This document shows, piece after piece, positions 54,880-64,000 of a stretch of DNA of 64,000 bases; position 1 is the stretch's first letter; every line of letters starts with the position of its first letter. Source of the DNA: Clitoria ternatea (Eukaryota > Streptophyta > Magnoliopsida > Fabales > Fabaceae). The notes beneath the pieces are model-generated. The model searched no databases. It saw nothing but the letters and a program-made list of their open reading frames with translations, and had not been told where the DNA came from. The DNA lies in the NCBI GenBank assembly GCA_037962975.1, contig CM075673.1:22304001-22368000 (forward strand), written 5' to 3'. The position numbers and the translations under genes were made by a program.

Positions 54880-57350
54880 ATATAATTTACACACTATTTA
54901 TACCGTTGTGGTAATCACAAGTTGGTTGGCTAAAATGATCTCTTTCATAAATTTCATTATAATAGCCACAGTCAATACCATTCAATTGACGAGGACACTG
55001 TTAAAATAATGAAAATTAATAAGAGGATGATAATTGTCTTCAAATAATATATACAAGATTGTTTAATTAGAAATACCTCTACAAATATCTAATTAACTCC
55101 AATTGACTTGGATTTTGGCAACCTAACGCCGATATTTGGTCGAGAAATTTGCAAAGCTCTTACAATGAAAACAAGCTTGTATAAGCAAATGTTTTTAACA
55201 ATAAAAGAGATGACTAAAAATAAATTAATAACATATATTATTTCTTGGATCACCATGTAGGGAATCTAGATAATATATTGTATCCATTGTGGTAGTGATA
55301 ACAATCAACACCCAATGTTCCCTGTGTAAATAATATTTAATTAATTATACATTCATAAATATTAATCTTAAACAATGCATAAGAGAAATTAATTCAATCA
55401 AAAGTTACTTACCCCACATTATAGGATGTTAAGAATAACTTATCATTCTCTTTAAACTTTCCAAGCACATCAGTAACATGGGCACATCCATTAACTAATG
55501 AAGATGTAAGATACATAGATAAAAAGAGAACCTTCTTATCTTTTGAGTTGGAAGTAGCATTTCAAAATATAAATACCTTAAAAATATGTATAAAATTAAT
55601 TATCATTAAAGAGAATCATCTGGAAAAAAGAGTAGTAAACACAATTAACTAGCATTTGTGAAACCAATAGTACCTAAGATATGTGCAAATAAGAGAGGCA
55701 CCTATCCATTCATGATGAAGAAGTTCAGTGATTTGTTGTTTCCCAATATAGTCAATAAATGCCCTACTAAATATGGCTTCCTTCATTTCTATGCGTAATT
55801 GAAATTCATTATCCATTTTAGTTTGCACATGAATATCAAGATAAGTCATAAATGGGGTATGAGTTAAAGAAGGAACTTGAATCACATTGTTTCCTGTTTT
55901 ATTTTTCCCTATTATCACTGACTCCATTGAATAAGGTGATACTTTGTTCTTCTCTCCTTTGGATTGTGCGAATGCCTAAGAAAGCCAAGTAAGCAACAAT
56001 CATGTAAAGAATCAATTAACATATCAAATATACTAAATCAAATTAATATACCGACATACAATAGTCTCCAAACTAATAAGGTTGATTAATCAAGCCACAA
56101 AAACACCTACAGCTCCTTCAACCTATATGATTACTTCATAGTCATCTTCAACCAGTAAAAGTGCATGTGGTTCAACAACAATCTCAATTACAACTTTCAA
56201 ATGGTTTAGAGAAAGTGACTGGCCATGTAGTCTAGTGTCTGGTAAATTATGAACTTTTCCTTTTGCAACCACACGATATGTTGGACTTGATAAATAAAGT
56301 TAACATGGAGATATGCCTCATATAAATGACATGGGGTTGATAAATAAAGTTAGAAAAATATGCTAACATTCTAAAATTTAAATCAATTGTCATTATTATC
56401 TAGGGTTCAAACAAGAAAATACCACATGAATGTTGTCATTCGTATGTGTGCAACTATCTTTCATGCTAGCTTTGTCAGTATTTGGTGGTTTCTCCATATT
56501 ATCCTTTTCTTGCAACTTTTGTTCCAAGTCATTAATCCTCCCGACAAGTAAATCCACGGTGGACATTAACTTGTCCACCTTATCTAATGCATCATTCAGC
56601 CTAGTGTGCTTCTATTTTGGAAAAAAGTTTCTATGAGTCACTCCATACCCCATACCTCTAACACGACCAGGGTATTCTAGGATATCCAGTGCTCTAGCAA
56701 GTATGTCCTATTGGGGATCAACAATTTCATGCGATGCAATTTGTGATAAATTTTCCTATCAAAAATAAAAAAAATACAAGACAAGTTATTCATCAACATT
56801 ATAATTACAGAAAATACAAATTTATGATCTAATATATAATTTGTAATTATAACTTACACACTGAGTCCAAACTTGTTGCAAATTTTCATTGTCAATTATT
56901 CCTGCCTTATTAACATGAATAACCTTCCACAGTTCATGGATGTCACATTTGATTTAGTCTCTTTAATCTAATTTAAATTGAAATATATTAGTTTTATATA
57001 GATAATACAAATCAATCTACATTTTGTTTTACATAATATACAAATTTAACTCACCATCTTTTGTTCAAGCATAGCATAACCCATACATGACTTCCTATAT
57101 TGATATTTACTTTTTAAGGCTCTTGATTGATTTTCTTTACTCTTTTATTGGAAGAAAGAGTCTAAATATTTAGCTATAAATGATTTCCAATCATCGTCAC
57201 TAATAAAAGCTCAATATTTTTCTGGTGGATGCTTTTTCACATTGTTGTTGGCATCATATAAATGATGTTTTGCTAAGAAACTTCTAAACCATCTATGTAA
57301 TTTACCAGCTTTCCGAAGTATATATCTTTGATGGCTATTATAAACAACAA
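54880..57350 (-). pseudogene. CACTA-encoded protein with Transposase_24, DUF8039-like and Ulp1-like regions
   Basis: Read 5' to 3' on -. First the Ptta/En/Spm 'Transposase_24' segment (57060-57270): KSFIAKYLDSFF, then KSKYQYRKSCMGYAMLEQ. A short predicted coiled coil follows (56500-56578, DLLVGRINDLEQKLQEKD). Next is a DUF8039-like block (56110-56280): VVAKGKVHNLPDTRLHG, then LKVVIEIVVEPHALL. Then LHHEWIGASLICTYLRYYW near 55690, and an Ulp1/C48-type protease end: HWVLIVIT..YYLDSLHG (about 55250-55320) and CPRQLNGIDCGYY (about 54960-55000). His, Asp and Cys of the catalytic triad are all still visible. Stops and frame changes separate the blocks. The N terminus is cut at 57410. Confidence 0.8.
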
Positions 57351-57410
57351 AAGTCATTTACATATAATCGATATAAAAGATAAACTTTGGACATTTATAA
57401 AGAAAATATC

Positions 57411-58045
57411 TGAACTGGTTTGATCTGGGGTCAAAGATCCAGAGTGGGGACCAGGCACAAAAGTCAAGGATAAGAGAATTTATATATTGGTACAGTGGAT
57501 ATCCGGTATTCTAATCCGGTGTCTCAGTAGGAGAACTGGTCTTGCTGTTCTGGAGATCCTTCTCACCAAACTTTTACGTTGTAGTAGGGCGAAAGGTGGT
57601 GTCACCTACAAAGATTCTCCGACGCTCAAGTCAGTAACCAGAACGGGGATTCAAGTTGAAAGAGCTCAAGCAATAGAATAGTGTATATAGAGTAAGAACA
57701 ATGTAACCTTTTTTGAGTATACGAATGGGCTATTTATAGATGAACGTGGAGAATGAATCGTCAGTTTGAGCCAGGGGACAAATAGTACACTGCTCAGTCT
57801 ACGATTCTGACACATGACGCAGGGAGAGCCGCGTCTCCCGTGAATCCCCCTTACGGTTGTACCTTGTACCTTCTATCAGGTGACGTGGATGCTTTCCAAT
57901 GTGTGAGGTATGAACCTGGACATACCGATATAGAGAATGCCTCATATGGGCTTATAGTCTGGAGGTATAGCTATGAGACCGGTAGCATAGTGAGGTTGGA
58001 TGAAATTACATCCTTGCCCTAGGTACTGGTATCGAGACCAGATCA
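57411..58045 (-). mobile_element. 3' LTR of the Tat-like gypsy element, family A copy 4
   Basis: A 635-bp LTR starting TGAACTGGTTTGATCTGG on + and ending GAGACCAGATCA. On - it contains a TATA box, CTATAAATAG (57730-57739). It differs from the solo copies in that a polypurine tract and internal sequence lie beside it, which shows it is the 3' LTR of an element reading leftward. The outer flank (57406-57410) is ATATC. The partner duplication lies outside the window. Confidence 0.88.
57730..57739 (-). promoter_or_regulatory. LTR TATA box
   Basis: CTATAAATAG on the - strand, conserved in position in copy 3 (39001-39008) and roughly in copy 2. It gives the LTR a promoter that reads out leftward into the CACTA remnant. 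Confidence 0.6.
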
Positions 58046-58060
58046 TCTGTCCCCTAGCTT
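58046..58060 (-). other. Polypurine tract
   Basis: On - the 15 bases next to the LTR read AAGCTAGGGGACAGA, a purine-rich plus-strand primer site in the expected place for a 3' LTR. Confidence 0.75.
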
Positions 58061-58705
58061 GTGTGAGGGACTGGCAGAGTTGTTCATATAAGCTTTAACC
58101 TATTCTTTAGTGGGCGCTGATACTGGACTAGGGAAATTATCTCTTATGACATCCTAACAGTGTGGAGAACAGTTTCAGATAATGATTTACCTTGCGAGGG
58201 AATCCCAAGAGTTTTTGGAACTTGTAACTTCTTATTTTCGTGTTTTGCAACATCCATGTATTAAAACACTTCCAATGATAAGCATTAAAAGCTATTAGCA
58301 TATGAGTAATGATGATTTCTAGTCACGTGGTTCACTAACCGTCGCAAGCATGTTAAGGGGCCTGGAATTTTGAATATTGGGCCCATTCGATTTCATCTTT
58401 GTGCCAGGCAACACACCTTTCGTGCTTTGGGGCCTCAAAGCGACAGTGTCGTTTGACCCTTGAAGAGTTACATTTTTTGACGAACGACATCTTCTTCTGA
58501 CTAGTAGTTACATCCTTTTAGTGCTATAAATAGAGAACTTAGCATTTTCTGGGAGTACACTTGCTTTCACCTTAAGAAAACTCTGCTCGAATTTCCAAAG
58601 AAGACTGTAGCTGTGATTTCACGAAGTTTGCCTTATAAACCTCTTTAGGTAACCACATTTCTCCTTTTTCTTAGTTTCTTCTTCATTTTCTATAAACCCT
58701 TGAGC
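58061..58705 (+). promoter_or_regulatory. Promoter and leader of the antisense gene
   Basis: TATAAATAG at 58525-58533 on +, about 180 bases before the first ATG (58706). A G-box CACGTG is at 58324-58329. Possible leader intron between GTAACC (58651) and CTTAG (58673). The region lies wholly inside the gypsy element but reads against its genome. Confidence 0.6.
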
Positions 58706-61465
58706 ATGCGTTCTAGGCAGAGTCATACTGGTCCCTCGAACAGGGGAGGGCGTAACCCTCAGAGACCAACTGACTATCATGGCAGAAGGATTTCTGTGGG
58801 TCCTTTCGGTGCTAGGTCTCGCTGTTAAGGAAGGGAGGAAGGCTCTTCCTCAAGGCAGCCAGTGGCTAGGCCTCGCCCTGTACCTTCCTCTGGCTCAGAG
58901 GCTAACAGCTCTTCTGACAGTGAGTCAAGTTCAGATTGGTTCTTTTCTGATGACGCCATTCACCACACTCTAGACGAGATGACAATTGAAGGGCGTGGAA
59001 AAGTTCCAATTCTCAGGATTGTGGAAGGGTATGTGAACGTCGTGGCGCACCGTCTGAACTGGGAGAAGCTGAACGAGATGCATCCTTACTATTGGGTCGA
59101 AGACGAGTTCAAAGAAATAGCCTCCATCCAAGCTAGGGCGGATGGAGGACGGATGTACCCGCGGTTCAGGGTATATGCAGAGGAGAAGCTGAATGAGAGA
59201 TTCATGGTTATGGAACCCTGTCCTGAGGAAAGAATCTACCACCGTGTACCAGACGAGAGGTCTATATACATACACGAGTTTGTGTTTCAGCATCTCGGTG
59301 TCCACTTCCCCCTCAACGACTTCGAGATGGGCATGCTAAGATTCTTGGAGTTTGCTCCTTCCCAAGTACATCCCAACAGATGGAGTCTCATCTGTGCTTT
59401 CAAGGTACTAAGGAGTCATTTTAACTTCAAACTCATCGTGGCAATGCTCTTCTTCTACTGCCAGGTGGTCTGTCGTTCCAACAAGAAAGGCGATCTTGGG
59501 TTCATCACTCTCTGATGTGACTCAAAGATAATCAACTTTAAATCCTTTACTGATTCTGTGAAGATCGACGAGAAGTTGTTCAAGCACTTCTAAACGAGGA
59601 TCAAAGTACAGCCCAACAAGTCAATATTCTGGCAAAATAAAGAAGGGATCCTCCGATTCCCAACAAGCTGGACACACGAGCACTTCTTGCTTGCTAGCCG
59701 GGCTTACTACATGGAAGAGAATGAACTCTCCCCTTACTCCGTCGAGGTCCTAAGTGCCTTAAAGGCTTATATTGCCGATGTTGGAGAGTTCTCCTACAAA
59801 TGTCTCTTGGGATCCAACTTCCTAAGAGATGAATATTTAAGTAATAATCCGCCCTTTCAAATTTTTTCTCTTTTGCTAGTATCCGATATATGTTGTTTTA
59901 GTACTGATATTCCTTTTCTTTTCTATGCAGAAGAAATAGAGGAGTCCTCCAAAGCTATGAATGACCTAAAATCCATGTTGATAGATGATGACTGCTCCTC
60001 TGAAGAAAATAATATTCAGGCCAAGAGGAACTCATTCAAGGCTGTAACCCAGACCATTACTCTCACCTCAGACGTGGGTAAAGATGTTCCGTTGAGGGAC
60101 GCCCCCAAGGACGATGAAACCCAACAACTGAAACAGCAAGAGCAGCCATGAGAAAAGAAGAAGGAGAAGAATAAAAGGAAGCTGGTGAAAGGTGTTGGTG
60201 TCAAGAAACCTCCCTCTGCTGAGCCGACCATGAAAAAACAAAGAACCTTGGAAGAAATCGGCATACAGGGTGTCTCGAAAGGTAAGGCGATGATCACCCA
60301 GACTGATGCCTCTACTGATTTTGAACCCACAACAAGGTCAGATTCATTGCTTTCTCCTGCTTATACTCTCCCAAACTCATCCTTCTTATCCCCCTACCTC
60401 TGGTATGAAGGTTCTATGCCCGCAACCCTTCCTAAGCCGGATTATCGCCTCAAGCCCACACTTGAACCATCAGGGATCAGGGACGCCTACAGGGCTGGTA
60501 GATGGCAGTTGTCCAAGCTGTCAGGCCTCCTAAAATCTCTAAGCGCTACAGCGGACAATGATGAAAAAATTAAAAGACTTGGTGCTGAGATTGAAAAATG
60601 GGAGGCTTGGGCTGCTAAGGAGAGAACTACCTTGAGGACAGCTGAGAACAAACTGCAGAAGGTGGAGGGTCAGGCCAAGGAGCAAGCCATTAAAATAATT
60701 GACTTAAACATTTTGATGAAATCCTTAGAGTGGCTTGTTTTTGAACTTAACGAGGGAACCAAAGAAATCCCTCAGCTGAAGGAGGAGCTCAAGCTAGAAA
60801 GGGAAAAATTAGTCAAGCTGAACGACGACCTTGCTGCTTCTGAGGCCGGGCGGATGAAAAATAATGAAGAATGGGCCACTAAGGAGAAGGAGTTGCTTGC
60901 CCAAATTGAAGAACTCAAGCAAGGGAGTGCTATAGCCGGATCGCTGGAGAAGGAAAATGCTAAGTTAAGGAAAAAACTTGCCTCTGCGACGGCTAAGGCA
61001 GATAAAGCTCTAAAAATCTGCACCAACATAGCACATGAATCCTTTGGCATGGCTATCCATCAGGTCTTTTACTGCAACCCCACCGTGAAGCTGAACTTGT
61101 ATGGGCTTGATCCCTTCTACGAGTTTCATGGAGGGAACTTAGTTGCTACCAGAGATGGCCGGCATGAGGAACCTATCGAAACTCTTTATGCACTGCCCCC
61201 TTCCCTAAAGGTCAAAGCATGGGACCCGATCCTCCCACTCCTAGGCCCGAGGGCACTGCCGAGGAAGAAAAGACAAAGGGTGATAAGGCTGGAGGTCAAA
61301 GAGGTCCGGAAGAGAAAGCTGAATAGGGGAGCAAGGATACTGAAGATAACCAAGGACGCGAAGAGACCCACAAGAAGCTCCGCCTTCTTAGTCTTTTTTA
61401 CTTTTTTCTCAAACTGTTATGTTGTGTTCCAGGATCAGCTCCAGTTTTTAATACATTTGAATTAG
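58706..61465 (+). pseudogene. Antisense ORF of the Tat-like gypsy element (Transposase_28-like plus coiled coil)
   Basis: Same frame runs from ATG 58706 (MRSRQSHTGPSN) with stops at 58826, 59513, 59591 and 60149, and one probable intron (59841-59930, GTAATA..ATGCAG) whose removal keeps frame. The N part is Ser/Arg-rich (SSSDSESSSDW). 58975-59520 resembles the plant 'gypsy-type transposase' domain (Transposase_28): YIHEFVFQHLGVHFPL and SQVHPNRWSLICAFKVL. 59650-59740 continues it (RFPTSWTHEHFLL). A Lys-rich linker and a long heptad-like coiled coil (60560-61020, KEELKLEREKLVKLNDDL) follow, then FGMAIHQVFYCNPTV (61042). The C terminus is basic. The function of this family is unknown. It lies between the 3' UTR repeats and the PPT, opposite to pol. 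Few stops over about 850 codons suggest fairly recent activity. Confidence 0.8.
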
Positions 61466-61795
61466 TGCCTGTAATTTCTTCTTTTTCATCAATGAAATTT
61501 TCATTTCCTTTCAACACCCCCTTCAGTATGATCATGATTATTGTATGTATAAATCCTTTATCCTCAGGTTCTTCAATAGGCTCTTTAACTTTAACTTTGT
61601 AGGATCTGTTAGCCATTCTTCGAATTGAGACTTATGATCGAACCGACGAGCTCGTAACACTGAAAGAAGTGTTTCGTTGTACAAATAACCTTCCCTTGCT
61701 TGCGCTAATTGTTGTAAAGAACTTGAGCATTTCTCATGGGGTTATGTTGTCAATTCTAAGAAGGAAAGACTAAGACTATCTTCCCAGAGGGTGAA
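61466..61795. other. Non-coding spacer in the gypsy element
   Basis: Follows the antisense ORF stop. No motif assigned; it may hold the 3' UTR and polyadenylation region of that ORF. Confidence 0.4.
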
Positions 61796-62405
61796 TATTC
61801 ACTGGGGTTCGGTACGGCCTTGGAAAAGGTCCAATCCTATAACCCATCGAGCCACTCAAGGAGTTACATCATCAATCACAGAATAGGTGATTGAGATCAT
61901 CTGTCCTGAGGGCGAGTCCTCACACCTAATTACAGAATGGGTAATTAGGATGCCATTTTGTGGAGTTCGGTATGGCCTCGACTAAGGTCCAATCTTACAA
62001 TCCATCGAACCGCTCAAGGAGTTACATCTTCAATCACAGAGTAGGTGATTGAGATCATCCGTCCTGGGGGTGAGTCTTCAATGGGGTTCGGTATGGCCTT
62101 GAAGAAGGTCTGATCCTACAACCCAAGTCTTCAATGGGGTTCGGTACGACCTTGAAGAATGTCCGATCCTACAACCCTAGTCTTCAATAGGGTTCGATAC
62201 GGCCATGAAGAAGGTCTGATCCTATAACCCAAGTCTTCAATGGGTTCGGTACGGCCTTGAAGAAGTTCCGATCCTACAACCCAAGTCTTCAATGGGGTTC
62301 GGTACGGCCTTGAAGAAGGTCCGATCCTACAACCCATTGAACTGCTCAAGGAATTACATCGTCAATCACAGAGTAGGTGCTTGAGATCATCCATCCTGAG
62401 GGCTC
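61796..62405. repeat. Tandem repeat array in the gypsy 3' UTR
   Basis: Two levels of repetition. Five direct units of about 51 bp at 62077-62335 share CTTCAATGGGGTTCGGTACG, GCCTTGAAGAAGGTC and CGATCCTACAACCC. Around them a larger unit recurs (61796-61920, 61966-62077, 62290-62405): CTCAAGGAGTTACATC, AATCACAGA.TAGGTGATTG and GAGATCATC.GTCCTG. The 72-codon frame at 62131-62349 (-) is only the repeat read through. Confidence 0.88.
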
Positions 62406-62633
62406 TTATGCACACCGCGGATAAAGCTATAAATCACAAACACAAGAGAGAAGTGAAATCATAGCAGTCATGAATATATTTCTCATTAAATTGAATGTGG
62501 ATTACAAATGAAGTGTAGCTGGGGTTGTGTCTCGTTAAAACCTTCTTGAGAAAACCCAATGGGAAAAAACTCAAGTTAGGAAAAAGAGTACACGTCATCT
62601 TGCCAACTAGCTGTAGTAAATGTGTAAATTCTG

Positions 62634-64000
62634 AGTGTTCCATTTATTGCCGATAGGTGTGCCATCGAGGTTCTCCAGACGATATAAGCCCTTACTAGTC
62701 ACCTCGGATATTCGATAGAGGCCTTCCTACGTCAGAGCTAACTTGCCTTAGTGTGTGAACTTATTGCCCACACTTGCCTTTATTAAAAAAAGATCTCCCA
62801 CATTGAATGCTCTGTGCTAAATGCGTTTATTGTACCAGAGGACGGCCTTTGCTTTGATAGCCTGGTCTTCGACAAAGGCTTCTTCTCTGAGCTCTTGGAG
62901 GACGTCCAATTCTGATGCCAGATTGGCATTATTAATTTCTTCATAGAAATACTCCACCCTTGTTGATGTGGTTTGGAGTTCCACTGGTATCATCGCCTCA
63001 ACACCATAAGTGAGGCGGTATGGAGACTCGTTGGATAAGGAATATGGTGTGGTGCGATATGCCCACAAGACATGGCACAGCTGGTCTGTCTAGCCACCTT
63101 TCGCTTCGCCCAAACGCTTCTTAAGCTCTTTTAGCACCTCCCTATTGGCCACTTCAGCCTGACCATTAGTCTACGAATGTTCGACAGATGAGAAAATTTA
63201 GACTATCCCCAGTCCTTCGAGTAGCTTTGTGAACTTCCTATTAGTAAATTGAGTATCATTGTTAGTAACAATCTATGCTAGAACTCTGAATCGTGCTATG
63301 ATGTTTTCATAGACGAAGCGTCGTGTCTGGGCTGAGGTGATCTGCACAACAGGTTCAACTTCTATCTACTTTGTAAAGTAATCTACCCCAATGATGAGGT
63401 ACTTGATGCTACTAGGTGCTGTTGGGAACGGGCCAAGGATGTCCAGGCCCCACTGATGAAAAAGCCATGGCACAACAGATGTAAAAAGCTCCTGAGCAGG
63501 TGTATGATGAAGGTTGGAAAATCTTTGGCATAGATCATACTTCATTACGAATTCCATGGAGTCTTTCTTCATCGTGGGCCACCAGTAGCCTGCCCTGAGA
63601 ACTTCCCTCATCAGGCTTCTACCACCAGTGTGGTGTCCACATTGACCCTCATGCACTTCTTTTAGCATACCTTGTACCTCCTTTTCATTCAAACAACAAA
63701 AATAAGGTACAAAAAATCCCCTTCGAATGAGCATGCCATCCACCATCGTAAAGTAAGGCAACTCCCTTTTTAACTTCCTCTTCTCCAACTCATCAGTGGG
63801 CAATTGTCATCGACAAAGTACCGTATGTAAGGGACCACCCATGAATTCTCATTAAAGGCATGATACGATATTGCGTTCAGTGACGGGGTCATGGGGATGT
63901 TGGGCATCGTCAGCGTACTTTGCACTACGGATGTAGTGTTCCTTAATTGCTTTGTGCTTACAAGTCTCAAGAGGATGTTCACTTTCGTGTTTTCCTCTTT
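62634..64000 (-). pseudogene. Ty3/gypsy pol (integrase), 3' part
   Basis: Partial, running off the right edge. Read on -: a segment before integrase (63982-63780), then the zinc-binding region GGFF-less form LIRRGFFVPYF, HEGQCGHHTGG and RAGYWWPTM, with the first paired Cys replaced by Tyr (KYDLCQRF). Core: WGLDILGPFP and YLIIGVDYFTK (first Asp, 63366-63440), IVTNNDTQF (63250-63275) where the second catalytic Asp is Asn, and NGQAEVANRE (about 63150) with the Glu. The tail has WAYRTTPYSLSNESPYRLTY (63063) and ends near 62634 with an IGNKWNTQNLHIYY-like end. The 'WAYRTTP..PF.L.YG' tail without a chromodomain fits the Tat/Athila branch. Stops and frame changes are present. Confidence 0.85.

Larger units (their letters stand above)
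53835..57410 (-). mobile_element. CACTA element with Ulp1-type gene, interrupted by a gypsy element
   Basis: Terminus CACCACAAAAAAGGGCTTTT at 53835 fits the CACTACAAGAAAA class. A subterminal region (53850-54430) holds many AAAGCGCTTT/AAGCGC palindromes. Coding remnants on - (54880-57350) are those of plant En/Spm-type elements. The other end is not reached, because a gypsy LTR starts at 57411 and the remainder may lie beyond the window. The terminus is also the point where the right arm of the inverted repeat ends. Confidence 0.8.

Noticed and set aside
60016..61371. Open frames on - opposite the antisense gypsy gene
   Set aside because: Shadows of the + strand coding sequence; low-complexity Ser/Phe/Leu composition mirrors the Lys/Glu-rich coiled coil.
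62131..62349. 72-codon repetitive protein on -
   Set aside because: Direct translation of the 51-bp tandem repeat.

Overview
This window comes from a plant nuclear genome, most likely a eudicot. It is AT-rich and dense with diverged transposable elements: Ty3/gypsy and Ty1/copia LTR elements, an L1-type LINE, a Mutator-like element, two CACTA elements and small TIR elements, with many (TA)n tracts. I found no intact host gene, rRNA, tRNA or organelle insert. Every recognisable coding region belongs to a mobile element and carries stops, frameshifts or deletions. The species cannot be named from the sequence.

Layout. 1-1837: LINE reverse transcriptase remnant on +, split by a solo LTR (346-991). 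3210-4016: second solo LTR of the same family. About 7140-10445: long LTR of a second family (family Y). 14991-15842: PIF/Harbinger-like non-autonomous element. 21031-27749: Mutator-like element (MULE) with two convergent pseudogenes, a MuDR-type transposase on + and a plant mobile domain (PMD) gene on -; another solo LTR sits in the transposase gene. 27790-34402: copia element on + that lacks its RT core and is interrupted by a second family Y LTR. 36651 to about 38700: CACTA terminus with subterminal repeats. 38701-39329: third solo LTR of the first family. 39580-41125: chromodomain-type gypsy pol remnant. 46313-53830: large imperfect inverted repeat of LTR-like sequence, enclosing a gypsy PBS/gag start and a third family Y copy. 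53835-57410: CACTA element on - with Transposase_24, DUF8039-like and Ulp1-protease-like segments. From 57411 to the window end: a Ty3/gypsy element on -, whose 3' LTR is a fourth member of the first LTR family.

The last element is the most interesting. On the - strand it reads pol (integrase), a tandem-repeat 3' UTR, a long region coding on the opposite (+) strand with its own TATA box and an intron, a polypurine tract, then the 3' LTR. This is the layout reported for Tat-lineage (Ogre/Retand-type) elements that carry an extra antisense ORF. The antisense product has a domain resembling the plant 'gypsy-type transposase' (Transposase_28) family and a long coiled coil. It links the four LTRs in the window to a coding parent.

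The relative order of insertions can be read from nesting. Solo LTR 1 is younger than the LINE, the gypsy element is younger than the CACTA element it interrupts, and the 1.07-kb LTR at 46651 is younger than the inverted repeat because the other arm keeps the empty site.
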